Positions 17,381-26,287 of a stretch of 64,000 nucleotides of DNA are shown one piece after another (positions within the stretch are counted from its first letter, which is position 1; each line of letters opens with the position of its first letter). The stretch comes from Sphingobacterium thalpophilum (GTDB lineage Bacteria; Bacteroidota; Bacteroidia; Sphingobacteriales; Sphingobacteriaceae). The translations under genes and the position numbers were made by a program. The DNA lies in assembly GCF_038396785.1 (NCBI RefSeq), contig NZ_CP151087.1, positions 4,774,001-4,838,000 of the forward strand. Reading direction: 5' to 3'. The notes under the pieces are model-generated. The model did not search any database. It worked only from the letters and a program-made list of their open reading frames with translations, and was not told where the DNA came from.

Positions 17381-18247
17381 ATGATCTTAGTTGTTGATAG
17401 CGGCTCTTCAAAGTCGGATTGGAAGTTGGAATTGCCAGATAGTGCACCTATCTCGTTCAGTACAAATGGACTCAATCCTTTTTTTGTAAATGAAAAGGAA
17501 ATCACACGTGTTATTAAGGAGATACCCGAAATTATTCCCTACGCCGATGAAGTTACGGAGTTGTATTTTTTTGGTGCAGGATGCATTACACCTGATCGTC
17601 GGGAAATGGTTTCAAATGCATTGACGCCCTTATTCGAAAATGCTTACATTTCTGTTGAGAATGATCTTTTTGGTAGTGCCTTAGCAACCTGTGGTAATAA
17701 AAAAGGTTATGTAGCGACATTAGGGACAGGGTCTGATTTGAGTTTTTTTGACGGAGAGGAGCTGATGCCATCGCATAATGGAAATGGCTATGTATTAGGT
17801 GATGAGGGATCGGGGGCATATTTTGGTAAAAATCTTGTTAGACTTTTTCTATATGGCCGTATGCCGAAAGATCTGAACGAAAAATTTGCGAACAAATACA
17901 GAATAAATAAAGAGATCGTCATCAAAAATGTTTATCAAAAAGAACGTCCAAATGCTTTCTTAGCATCGTTTGCACCGTTCATGTCCGATAATATTACCCA
18001 TCCCTTTATTATTGATCTGGTAAAGAGTGGATTCGAAGAATTTGTTCAAGCTTCGATTTTGACCTATCCGGACTATAATAAATATGCCTGTCACTTTGTA
18101 GGCTCTATTGCTTATAGTTTTGATTTAATTTTACGGGAAGTCTGTGAAGCACATCAGATAAAGGTAGGTACCATTTTAAAATCTCCTATCAACGAGCTTT
18201 TTGATGCGGTACTGGAAAGAGAGAGTAATTCATTGTTAAGTCTTTAA
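17381..18247 (+). CDS. BadF/BadG/BcrA/BcrD ATPase family sugar kinase-like protein
   Basis: The actin-like ATPase fold resembles N-acetylglucosamine kinases of eukaryotic and Bacteroidota type, which phosphorylate GlcNAc from peptidoglycan or chitin recycling. It has 288 residues. Phosphate-1 motif LVVDSGSSKSDW (3-14), phosphate-2 motif YVATLGTGSDLSFF (near 108-121) and the GDEGSGAYFGK segment (near 143-153). Cytoplasmic. The glutathione peroxidase gene follows after 11 bases. GlcNAc kinase is the most likely activity, but the substrate is inferred from family resemblance only. Confidence 0.82.
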   Translation: MILVVDSGSSKSDWKLELPDSAPISFSTNGLNPFFVNEKEITRVIKEIPEIIPYADEVTELYFFGAGCITPDRREMVSNALTPLFENAYISVENDLFGSALATCGNKKGYVATLGTGSDLSFFDGEELMPSHNGNGYVLGDEGSGAYFGKNLVRLFLYGRMPKDLNEKFANKYRINKEIVIKNVYQKERPNAFLASFAPFMSDNITHPFIIDLVKSGFEEFVQASILTYPDYNKYACHFVGSIAYSFDLILREVCEAHQIKVGTILKSPINELFDAVLERESNSLLSL

Positions 18248-18258
18248 AATAATTAGAT

Positions 18259-18783
18259 ATGATTATTGCAACTATTATGGTGTATATGTCAATGTTATTT
18301 GGCAATCCCAATTTTTATGATTTTAAGTTTACGACACTTGATGGGCAAGAAGTGAAAATGTCCGATTTCAAGGGAAAGAAAATATTGATCGTGAATGCTG
18401 CCTCAAAATGTGGTTTCACAAAACAGTACAAAGATCTGGAGGAATTGCACAAAACCTTTGGCGATAAGCTCGTCATTATTGGCTTTCCGGCAAATAATTT
18501 TGGACAACAGGAACCGGGTTCAAATGCGCAGATTCAAGAGTTTTGTGAACAAAATTATGGTGTTGATTTTCTAATGGCCGAAAAGGTCGATGTGAAAGGA
18601 GATCAAATATCACCTCTGTTTAAGTATTTGACCGCTCAGGAAAACCCCGATTTTAAAGGTGAAATCAAATGGAACTTTGAAAAGTTTTTGATCGATGAGA
18701 ACGGTAAACTTGTACATCGCTTCCGTTCAGCGACGAATCCGCTGGATCCGGCTATTGTAAACTGGGTAGAAAACAAGAAATAG
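18259..18783 (+). CDS. glutathione peroxidase family protein (Cys type)
   Basis: Thiol peroxidase that reduces hydroperoxides. In bacteria this Cys group often uses thioredoxin instead of glutathione. It has 174 residues with the peroxidatic Cys51 in NAASKCGFT, the catalytic Gln in GFPANNFGQQEPG (near 85) and Trp in IKWNFEKFLID (near 141). The N terminus (MIIATIMVYMSMLF) is weakly hydrophobic, too short and irregular for a confident signal peptide. The start could also be the ATG a few codons inside. It is co-directional with the BadF-type kinase, 11 bases apart. Confidence 0.92.
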   Translation: MIIATIMVYMSMLFGNPNFYDFKFTTLDGQEVKMSDFKGKKILIVNAASKCGFTKQYKDLEELHKTFGDKLVIIGFPANNFGQQEPGSNAQIQEFCEQNYGVDFLMAEKVDVKGDQISPLFKYLTAQENPDFKGEIKWNFEKFLIDENGKLVHRFRSATNPLDPAIVNWVENKK

Positions 18784-18798
18784 TAAAAATAACAAAAT

Positions 18799-18830
18799 AA
18801 AAGCTGCAGATTTTGCAGCTTTTTTATTTT
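18799..18830 (+). terminator. terminator after glutathione peroxidase
   Basis: AAAAGCTGCA (18799-18808) pairs with TGCAGCTTTT (18814-18823), then a T-rich tract, 15 bases past the stop. Confidence 0.85.
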
Positions 18831-18934
18831 GTTTATTGTCCAGTCGATCCGAGGGCCTCTGGTTTCCCCATAAAGCTTAGCGACAAGGTTATAGTTTATG
18901 GGTTGGCTTTTGTTTACTTGATGTAAGTTGTTGC

Positions 18935-20071
18935 CTATTTGATATATGCATCGTACAAGGCTCCTATACAGTCTTTAAGCAAAGGGTTGAAGTCATCGCT
19001 ATCGGGGATATTGCAGCCATTGGTTATCACAATAAACCCATATTTTTTCTTTGGATTGAAAAACAGGGCACTATACAGTCCATATGCCGAACCGGTATGT
19101 CCTGTCAGAGTAACACCGGGGACAATTTTTGCATTGTTCATAATCGTTAACCCATAGCCTGATTCTTTATTTACAGCTGTCTGCATAATCTTCGCATATT
19201 TTTTACTGATGATGTTTTTTCCCTGACTATGGCCGTAGTTCATGTGCATCATCATGTATCTGGCTAAATCTAAGGCAGATATTTTCATTCCACCTGTCGG
19301 AGAAAGCACAGGAGTGCTATAGCCCAGGATGTATTGATTGAGTTCTTCCCGACGTGGATTATAGGCACTCGGCTCTTCATGGGGATTTCCCTTTTCATCA
19401 AAGGCATATAACGAAACCAATCTTTTCTGATCCAAGGAGTCTATACAGTAACCACCATATAAGTTGAGCGGTTTGAGGATATGGTTAACAATGTAGCTGT
19501 CGACACGTGTATTGGTCAGTTTCTCAAGAACGGCACCAGCCATATTAAAATTGAGATTACAATATTGGTATTGTGTGCCGGGTTCATAAAGATTGTAGGA
19601 ATCTTTCCAATTTGGGTTTTTGGATGGATTGATGACATCAAGGTTGAAGTAACCGTTTTTATCATTGACGCTGGACGTATGGGAAAGGATCATCCGGAGT
19701 GTTATTTTTTTTCCTGGATAATTGGGGTTTCTGATTGGAAAACCTATCAAATCCCCAAAGTCGTCGTCTAACTTGCATCGGCCATCTGCTATTAATTGCA
19801 TTAATGATGTTGTAGTGAATGACTTTGAAATAGAAGCAATTCTAAAGAGGTCATTCTCTCCGAGAGCCGTTTTGGTTTCCAAGTTTTTGTAACCATAATT
19901 TTTGTGATACTCAATTTTATTGTTTTTGACGACGACCACACTGAGCCCGACAGCATTATAACGACGCATAATTGCTGTGAGATCATGATCAACCTGTGTT
20001 TGCTGGCCCAGCAAAAATGTGGGAAAGAATAAAAAAATAAAAGCGGAGAGTAGGAGCTTATGCGTTCTCAT
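18935..20071 (-). CDS. serine hydrolase, beta-lactamase class C/penicillin-binding-like
   Basis: Exported member of the beta-lactamase/transpeptidase-like family. It may be an esterase, D-aminopeptidase or murein-related enzyme; true beta-lactamase activity cannot be assumed. It has 378 residues: signal peptide (LLLSAFIFLFFPTFLLG, about 5-22), the SxxK nucleophile motif SISK (80-83), the Tyr-x-Asn motif in YQYCNLNF (near 168-175) and the HTGSAYG box near 325 in place of KTG. Monocistronic. It faces the TonB receptor gene across a divergent region that carries two palindromes. Confidence 0.88.
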   Translation of the reverse strand: MRTHKLLLSAFIFLFFPTFLLGQQTQVDHDLTAIMRRYNAVGLSVVVVKNNKIEYHKNYGYKNLETKTALGENDLFRIASISKSFTTTSLMQLIADGRCKLDDDFGDLIGFPIRNPNYPGKKITLRMILSHTSSVNDKNGYFNLDVINPSKNPNWKDSYNLYEPGTQYQYCNLNFNMAGAVLEKLTNTRVDSYIVNHILKPLNLYGGYCIDSLDQKRLVSLYAFDEKGNPHEEPSAYNPRREELNQYILGYSTPVLSPTGGMKISALDLARYMMMHMNYGHSQGKNIISKKYAKIMQTAVNKESGYGLTIMNNAKIVPGVTLTGHTGSAYGLYSALFFNPKKKYGFIVITNGCNIPDSDDFNPLLKDCIGALYDAYIK

Positions 20072-20108
20072 TGAATTGATTAGTTAGGATGTTAGTTACG
20101 GCATAAAT

Positions 20109-20124
20109 GTAAGGAAATCCTTAC
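20109..20124. promoter_or_regulatory. perfect 7-2-7 palindrome, possible operator
   Basis: GTAAGGA-AA-TCCTTAC at 20109-20124, in the divergent region between the serine hydrolase and the TonB receptor. It looks like a dimeric regulator site; the binding protein is unknown. Confidence 0.4.
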
Positions 20125-20160
20125 GATTAATAGAAATAGTTACAGTGAATCCTTGCAACA

Positions 20161-20200
20161 TATAATAGATGCTACGAAGTTGAATCATTCATCTATTATA
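20161..20200. promoter_or_regulatory. 11-bp inverted repeat upstream of TonB receptor
   Basis: TATAATAGATG (20161-20171) and CATCTATTATA (20190-20200) are exact inverted copies separated by 18 bases. There is no T tract after it on either strand. It lies about 50 bases before a -7-like TATGTTTG (20251-20258). Confidence 0.45.
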
Positions 20201-20297
20201 ATTATAAGCTATTTTTATTTAAAACTATTCTAAACAATAAAATAATATCGTATGTTTGCGCCGACAAATAATTTTTACGAACTCACATTTTATTAAC

Positions 20298-22850
20298 ATG
20301 AAAAGAACTTTTCTGGGACTTGTTTTAAGTCTGGGATTGGTAGGAGCAATTCATTTGGATGCATCGGCACAAAGTAAAGGGATACATGGCCGCGTTAAAA
20401 CCAAAGATGGTGCACCAATTGAATCGGCTACAGTAACCATAGTTTCTTTAGGTAGGTCTACTTCGACTTCCGGTGATGGAAGTTTCCATTTTTCTAATCT
20501 TCCAGATGGAACCTATACTATTCGGATCAAAAGTATCGGAAATGGAGCTGAGGAGCGTACTATCGAGGTTAAAAATGGAAAGGCAACAGCCATTAATGTT
20601 TCTTTGAATATTTCTGAATCTCAATTGGAACAAGTGGAAGTGGTAGGTTACAACTCGCATAACAGTAAAACAGTTAATGTCGGTAAAGCAGGTATTATTG
20701 ATCGGGATTTGCCGCAGAGTGTACAAATTATAAACGAACAGGTTATTGCAGATCAACAGGTTAATCGCTTGAGTGATGCGCTAAAAAATGCAAACGGTGT
20801 CGCGATGGGAGCAAATCGCGGTGGGGTCAACGAAAATTTTTACGCAAGGGGCTATAGCTTAGGCGGGAATAATATATTTAAAAATGGTGCGCGAACCAAC
20901 AATGGAGGTTCGATTGAGGCGAGCACCTTGGAATCTGTAGAGATTTTAAAAGGAAGTTCTGCTTTGTTATATGGCGGTGTATCTGGTGGGGCCGTTGTAA
21001 ATCTGGTTACGAAAAAGCCTAAATTTTATTATGGAGGCGAGGCTTCAATGCGCGTAGGAAGTTATGACTTCTATAAACCAACAGTGGATGTGTATGGTCC
21101 AATTTCCAATAAGGTTGCATTCCGCGTTATCGGAACTTATGAAAAAGCGGGTAGCTTTAGGGATCAGGTCACATCAAAACGTACTTACGTAAATCCTTCT
21201 GTTTTATATAAAATATCCGATAAAACTGATCTCAACTTTACATTCGATTACTTAAAAAGTGATTTTACGCCAGACTTTGGAATGGGAACTGTGGATGGAA
21301 AGTTGAATAATGAAGTTGGCAGAAACACTTTTATGAATGTGCCTTTTGCTTTCAACAGAACAAATACCTCAAACGGGCAGATCAATTTGAACCATAAGTT
21401 TAATGATTCATGGAATTTAAACGCAATAGCAAGTTACCAAACTTACGACCGTGATTATTATGGATCAGATCGGATTCAAGCAAATAAAAATGGAATTGCA
21501 CCGCGGAGTTTAACCCGGTCCAAATCAAATGAGTTTACGGCCAACCAGCAATTGAATCTAACCGGAACTGTAAAAACAGGATCCATCAAGCATAAGATCT
21601 TGGTGGGAGCAGATGCCGATCAATCGCATTCAAATGCGTATGCCTATAATATTGATGCATCAAACAATATTAAAGTCTATGATAAGAAGCTTGATAAGTA
21701 TGTTCCTACAACAACCTACGATTCAATTTATGTCTTTAATCCCTCGCAAACTGCGCAGCATTTGGTTTCGGGAAATGGACTTCGGACAGATATGCCACAA
21801 GCGGATCTATTGACGAAAACAACGACAGATATCTTCCGTTATGGTGCGTTTTTTCAGGACTTAATAGAGGTTACTGAACAATTTAAAGTATTGGCAGGTA
21901 TTCGCTACACGTATCAGCGTACACCGAATTCAGAAAAGTATACTTATGCGACGAATCAATCGGAAGAGATTATTAATCTAGATGGTCAAAAAAATCCGAT
22001 CGGAGCAAAAGTCGACAAAGCATGGTCGCCTAAATTTGGATTGATCTATCAGCCGATCCGCTCATCAAGTGTCTATGTTACTTATGCAAATAACTTTACA
22101 TCAAATTCGGGATACGATGTAAATTATCAACCTTTGGCTCCCTCCATCATCGATCAGTACGAAGCAGGTGTGAAAAATGACTTTTTCAATGGTAGGTTAT
22201 CCGCAAATGTTGCTTGGTATAGAATTAACAACAATCGCTTTGCCCAACAATTATTGGTACTTCCGAATGGAACGAGCAATAGCGATGCAAATATGAAAGA
22301 ATTTTCTGGAAAGACGGCTTCAAGCGGATTGGAAGTTGATGTTACTGGAACCTTACTTCCAGGATTGAATGTTATCGCCGGTTATTCCTACAATTATATG
22401 CGTTATACCGAAACCAATCCAATTTCAAGTTATACAACCATCGTTGATGGTAAGGAGAAAGTGACTGAAATCTCTGGAAACGAAGAAAATGTACGTTTGG
22501 TAGGAACTACAGCACATACGGCTAATGGAACCGTGTTTTATACCATTCAAAACGGGGCAGTTAAGGGACTGAAGTTAGGTTTTTCCGCATTTTATACAGG
22601 TCGACGTAATGCAGGTTGGAATAATACAAAGATCAACGTACGCGATGGTCTTAATCGTTTGATCTCCGTTAGTCCATTTACAACCATAGATTTCTCCGCT
22701 GGTTATGCTTATAAAAACTGGAGTATTTTGGGTAAATTATCCAATATCACCAACGTGTTTAACTATTATATCCATGAAAACTATAGTGTGAATCCGATTC
22801 CACCGCGTAGTTTTATGGCAACGCTAGCGTATAAATTCGAGAAGAGGTAA
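20298..22850 (+). CDS. TonB-dependent siderophore-type receptor
   Basis: Outer-membrane receptor that imports an iron chelate or similar ligand with energy from TonB-ExbBD. I use the ATG at 20298 (MKRTFLGLVLSLGLVGAIHL; signal peptide cut near ASA-Q), giving 850 residues; the ATG-less extension to 20256 would start inside the promoter. Domains: carboxypeptidase-regulatory-like domain (about 28-108), TonB box region, plug (about 125-235, DLPQSVQIINEQVIADQQ, SGGAVVNLVTKKP) and the 22-strand barrel ending in FMATLAYKFEKR. The plug DLPQSVQ motif is typical of ferrichrome-like siderophore receptors. No SusD, FecR or sigma factor gene is adjacent. Confidence 0.92.
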   Translation: MKRTFLGLVLSLGLVGAIHLDASAQSKGIHGRVKTKDGAPIESATVTIVSLGRSTSTSGDGSFHFSNLPDGTYTIRIKSIGNGAEERTIEVKNGKATAINVSLNISESQLEQVEVVGYNSHNSKTVNVGKAGIIDRDLPQSVQIINEQVIADQQVNRLSDALKNANGVAMGANRGGVNENFYARGYSLGGNNIFKNGARTNNGGSIEASTLESVEILKGSSALLYGGVSGGAVVNLVTKKPKFYYGGEASMRVGSYDFYKPTVDVYGPISNKVAFRVIGTYEKAGSFRDQVTSKRTYVNPSVLYKISDKTDLNFTFDYLKSDFTPDFGMGTVDGKLNNEVGRNTFMNVPFAFNRTNTSNGQINLNHKFNDSWNLNAIASYQTYDRDYYGSDRIQANKNGIAPRSLTRSKSNEFTANQQLNLTGTVKTGSIKHKILVGADADQSHSNAYAYNIDASNNIKVYDKKLDKYVPTTTYDSIYVFNPSQTAQHLVSGNGLRTDMPQADLLTKTTTDIFRYGAFFQDLIEVTEQFKVLAGIRYTYQRTPNSEKYTYATNQSEEIINLDGQKNPIGAKVDKAWSPKFGLIYQPIRSSSVYVTYANNFTSNSGYDVNYQPLAPSIIDQYEAGVKNDFFNGRLSANVAWYRINNNRFAQQLLVLPNGTSNSDANMKEFSGKTASSGLEVDVTGTLLPGLNVIAGYSYNYMRYTETNPISSYTTIVDGKEKVTEISGNEENVRLVGTTAHTANGTVFYTIQNGAVKGLKLGFSAFYTGRRNAGWNNTKINVRDGLNRLISVSPFTTIDFSAGYAYKNWSILGKLSNITNVFNYYIHENYSVNPIPPRSFMATLAYKFEKR

Positions 22851-22868
22851 TACCGCTCTTCCACCCAT

Positions 22869-22905
22869 AAAAAACGGAGTCAGCATGTTGCTGACTCCGT
22901 TTTTT
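22869..22905. terminator. bidirectional terminator between TonB receptor and LysR gene
   Basis: AAAAAACGGAGTCAGCA (22869-22885) pairs perfectly with TGCTGACTCCGTTTTTT (22889-22905) around a 3-base loop, with A and T tracts at the two ends. Confidence 0.92.
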
Positions 22906-22931
22906 ATGCTGGAATTTCAATCGATGCCACT

Positions 22932-23813
22932 TTAGGACGCATTAAAATCAAGATACTCTTTCTGGATACAGGCGATAAATTCGCCTAATGCACTGTTTTT
23001 ACTTTTTATATTAGAGACCAGGATCACTTCTGTTTTGCTATCCATATCTTCAAGCTTCATGATTTTTAGGTTTAAATGCGGGTATTGTTTGATGGTGGAC
23101 GAAGGGACGACTGCCAGGCCCAAGCCTTGTGACACCAACTCAAGGATGGAAGACATCGAATTGCTCTGATGTACAATTTTGGGTTCAAAGCCCATGCGAT
23201 TACAGGTATTAATAACAAGTCGGTGGTATTCCGATGCGTATTTCTGATTGAAGGAAATGAAACTTTCATTAAAAAAGTTGATCGCATTAAATTCCACCTG
23301 TGAATGACCTACAATTACCATAGGGTCTTCGAAAAGGGGAGTGGTAAGCAATTCACTTGAATAAATTGGAGCACGCATAATACCCAGATCCAATTTTCCG
23401 TTTTCCAGTGCTAATTTTTGTTTCTGTGTCGATGTTTCGAAAAGACTAACTCTTAAGTATGGAAATTTCAATTGAATTTGCTTTAATACCGTAGCAAGCA
23501 TTTTCTTAGGTGTGGAACTGATATAGCCCAGTTTGAATTCTCCTGAGATATTGTTGTGGATCTGTTTGGTGATCGTTTTGCTGTGCTCGATATTTTGTAG
23601 GATCTCCACAACCTCCTCCAAAAAGTATTTACCTGCTTCTGTTAGCTCGACGCGTTTGTTGGTTCGGAAGAAAAGAATAACACCTAATTCGTCTTCTAGA
23701 TCTTTAATCTGCCGGCTTAATGGTGGCTGGGACATAAATAAGCGTTCTGCTGCTCGGCCAAAATGAAGCTCCTCGGCTACTGTTTTGAAATAAATGAGAT
23801 GTCGGATTTCCAT
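22932..23813 (-). CDS. LysR family transcriptional regulator
   Basis: DNA-binding regulator. I choose the ATG at 23813 (MEIRHLIYF), the usual LysR start, giving 293 residues; the frame extends to 23843 without family similarity. The winged helix-turn-helix is at about 1-60 (AEELHFGRAAERLFMSQPPLSRQIKDLE), followed by a substrate-binding domain (about 90-290). The HTH sequence is of the BenM/CatM-like group. It is divergent from the methyltransferase gene across 171 bases, which makes that gene a candidate target. The gene converges on the TonB receptor. Confidence 0.92.
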   Translation of the reverse strand: MEIRHLIYFKTVAEELHFGRAAERLFMSQPPLSRQIKDLEDELGVILFFRTNKRVELTEAGKYFLEEVVEILQNIEHSKTITKQIHNNISGEFKLGYISSTPKKMLATVLKQIQLKFPYLRVSLFETSTQKQKLALENGKLDLGIMRAPIYSSELLTTPLFEDPMVIVGHSQVEFNAINFFNESFISFNQKYASEYHRLVINTCNRMGFEPKIVHQSNSMSSILELVSQGLGLAVVPSSTIKQYPHLNLKIMKLEDMDSKTEVILVSNIKSKNSALGEFIACIQKEYLDFNAS

Positions 23814-23984
23814 CGATACTTTTTTGGTATGAATTGATGACAAAATAAATATTTTTAATGAATTCCAGTTAGTCCTACCTTTAAATTATTAAAAATTAAT
23901 GGATGAAATACCGCCAACCAGACAGTGTAAGATACTGCTGTGTGGGGGAATCTATCTGAACTTTAGAGAATAAACAATTTACAG

Positions 23985-24698
23985 ATGAACAAAGCGACGC
24001 TACAAGAGATTGAAACACGGTTTGACAATGATGTCGAGCGGTTCTCAAATTTAGAAACAGGTCAAGCAACCACATTGGATGCGGTATGGAATATGGAGCT
24101 TATTACGGATGCCATTGTCAGTCTTTATCCAAACGCTCAAAATATATTGGACATTGGATGTGGGGCTGGCAATTACGACGTAAAACTATTGCAAAAATTG
24201 GAGTCTAATCCAAATGTTAGTCTGTTGGACCTGAGCCAGCCCATGTTAAATAGGGCAAAGAAACGCGTTGGAAAATTGACCAACGGAGAAATTCATTTGA
24301 TTAAAGGCGACTTTCGTACTGCTGCTTTGGAAGAAGACAAATTTGATGTCATCATCGCAACATCCGTTTTACATCATCTTCGAGATGATAAAGATTGGGA
24401 AAATGCGTTTGGCAAGCTGTTCCGCTTATTGAGAACCGGGGGAAGTGTGTGGATTTTTGATTTGATTGAGCAAAATAATGAACAGCTTCAAAAATTAATT
24501 TATAGAGAAAAATATGGTGAATACTTAACTAGCCTGAAGGATGAACAGTACCGTGATCATGTTTTTGACTATATTGAACACGAGGATACACCAAGATCGC
24601 TGATTTATCAACTCAACTTATTGACACAAGTTGGCTTTAAAAATGTTGATGTTTTACATAAAAACCTTTGTTTTGCTTCTTATATGGGATTCAAATAG
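23985..24698 (+). CDS. class I SAM-dependent methyltransferase
   Basis: Predicted small-molecule methyltransferase of unknown substrate. It has 237 residues. Motif I is ILDIGCGAGNYDVK (near 57-70), the acidic residue of motif II is in SLLDLSQPML, then IKGDFRTAALEEDKFDVIIATSVLHHL (split across about 105-131). No membrane segment. It is divergent from the LysR gene, and it is followed by a weak inverted repeat GGCGATAC/GTATCGCC (24727-24747) that lacks a T tract. Confidence 0.87.
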   Translation: MNKATLQEIETRFDNDVERFSNLETGQATTLDAVWNMELITDAIVSLYPNAQNILDIGCGAGNYDVKLLQKLESNPNVSLLDLSQPMLNRAKKRVGKLTNGEIHLIKGDFRTAALEEDKFDVIIATSVLHHLRDDKDWENAFGKLFRLLRTGGSVWIFDLIEQNNEQLQKLIYREKYGEYLTSLKDEQYRDHVFDYIEHEDTPRSLIYQLNLLTQVGFKNVDVLHKNLCFASYMGFK

Positions 24699-24994
24699 GG
24701 GCTGGAAAAAAGTGTAAAATAAATAAGGCGATACGGGGAGTATCGCCATAAAATCACACTAACTATTAAAAAACCTATAGGACTAGGAATTTACAAATTC
24801 AATAAACCAATGTATGTCTCATCCCACGCTCCTCTACTTTTATTCCTCGTCACATGCGGGATGTCAAATAAATAATAAAATGTAATTATTAAGGTGAATA
24901 CTTTAAAAAAATCAAGTATTTCCATTGGTTTACGTAAAGATATGTCTTTATTTTTTAAATACAAATAAAAATGATGAAAATTGAAAAATTATTA

Positions 24995-25450
24995 TTATTT
25001 GACCGTTTTTAAGAATTCTTCCCAGGCGATCTGATCTGTTTTGAAGGTCAAATCTTCCGTTAACACCGATTCAATCGGTACCCATCGAAAAGACTGAAGC
25101 TTATTATCTTCAGGTTTCTGATCAGGATCGAAATCAAAGGCTTTGGTAGTCGTTCTGATCTGAATAGCTGAGGTATTCTTGACCTGATAGTAAATCGATA
25201 TGATTTGGCTATCGTTAAAACTTGATTTCTCATAAAAGTCTGTGGTGTAAATATGTTTAACCACAGCAATGTCAAAAGCACATTCTTCCTGATACTCCCG
25301 GATCAAAGCATCCAATAAGCCTTCCCCGTATTCTAAGCCTCCACCAGGGAATTTGGTAAATGAAACATTTTCCGTTCTTTCGTCGCTGATCAATACCTCT
25401 TGATTTTCATTGATCAATATTCCGTACACTCTTACGTTAAATGGAAACAT
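24995..25450 (-). CDS. Nudix hydrolase
   Basis: Hydrolyses a nucleoside diphosphate linked to another moiety; substrate unknown. It has 151 residues. The Nudix box is complete: GGGLEYGEGLLDALIREYQE followed by EC (near 41-62), with the metal-binding glutamates in REYQEE. N-terminal strands are VRVYGILINENQEVLISDE. It follows the unknown gene at 25489 by 38 bases, so the two are probably cotranscribed. The 296 bases downstream hold no gene that I can see. Confidence 0.9.
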   Translation of the reverse strand: MFPFNVRVYGILINENQEVLISDERTENVSFTKFPGGGLEYGEGLLDALIREYQEECAFDIAVVKHIYTTDFYEKSSFNDSQIISIYYQVKNTSAIQIRTTTKAFDFDPDQKPEDNKLQSFRWVPIESVLTEDLTFKTDQIAWEEFLKTVK

Positions 25451-25488
25451 GGATTAATTATGTTTGTATATATTTTAGTTTCTGTCTT

Positions 25489-26235
25489 TTACAGTGGCAT
25501 AAAACCATTGTCTACTGCAAATTCATCCAATCCGATATAAGAATAATGTCTCGGAAGAAACCAGCCAATTGCTTCCATGATGTTGGTGAATTCTTTTTCA
25601 GTCCTGAATTGGTTCGCAGCGATATTGAATGCCAAATCTTGTGAAGCATTTTCTTCATCTTTATAATTACGCGCAATGAGCATCACCTTTGCATTCTTTA
25701 CGCCATAATAATCTAAAAATTCACGTAATTGGTTGCGGACAGCCTGTGGAAGAATGGTCTCGGCAGGTTGCCCCACTAATATTTCTTCATCTTGACCGAT
25801 AATCGTTTGTTCATTTTTCTTTGAGAAAACACTATCATCTGTATAAAACTCTCCGTTTAAAAAGTAGTTAACCAAGTCGCCGTAGGTGAATACCCAGTCG
25901 GGGTTTTCATTTTGTGTATTGATAGCAATACCAAAACCTTTTGGCAACACGTAATCCTTCAGCCGATTTTTAATGACAAAGGCCTGAAAGTTCTGATCTT
26001 TCGGAACACTTTCGAGTTGAAAATAGGGGAACCCATCAGGACCAACAACCACTTCTGTTTCTGCTAATTTTAAGGTGCATTCAGCAATATTAGCCAGAAA
26101 AATATCACGCCACTCTTCATCCCGCTCTTCAAAGGGAACTTCCATCAGGCTATTTATTATAATCGTTTTTTCCAGGTCTCCCAAACGATTATCATTCGCA
26201 TTGTTGCTATCGTCAAATAAATGTATTGTACTCAT
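25489..26235 (-). CDS. conserved hypothetical protein
   Basis: I do not recognise a named domain. It has 248 residues, is acidic and soluble, with no signal peptide or membrane segment. The segment VVVGPDGFPYFQLESVP (near 62-78) and the end FNIAANQFRTEKEFTNIMEAIGWFLPRHYSYIGLDEF look conserved rather than random. Codon use matches the neighbours. It lies between the Nudix hydrolase (38 bases downstream, same strand) and the helicase gene (52 bases upstream, same strand), so the three may share a transcript. Confidence 0.7.
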   Translation of the reverse strand: MSTIHLFDDSNNANDNRLGDLEKTIIINSLMEVPFEERDEEWRDIFLANIAECTLKLAETEVVVGPDGFPYFQLESVPKDQNFQAFVIKNRLKDYVLPKGFGIAINTQNENPDWVFTYGDLVNYFLNGEFYTDDSVFSKKNEQTIIGQDEEILVGQPAETILPQAVRNQLREFLDYYGVKNAKVMLIARNYKDEENASQDLAFNIAANQFRTEKEFTNIMEAIGWFLPRHYSYIGLDEFAVDNGFMPL

Positions 26236-26287
26236 CTCGGATTGTGATTTTTTGATTTGCTGGTAAAAGTAAAAGAATATTTATTAA

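Noticed and set aside
18867..18902. CCCATAAA/TTTATGGG inverted repeat after the serine hydrolase gene
   Set aside because: Only 8 bp with a 20-base loop and no T tract; could be chance in this AT-rich spacer.
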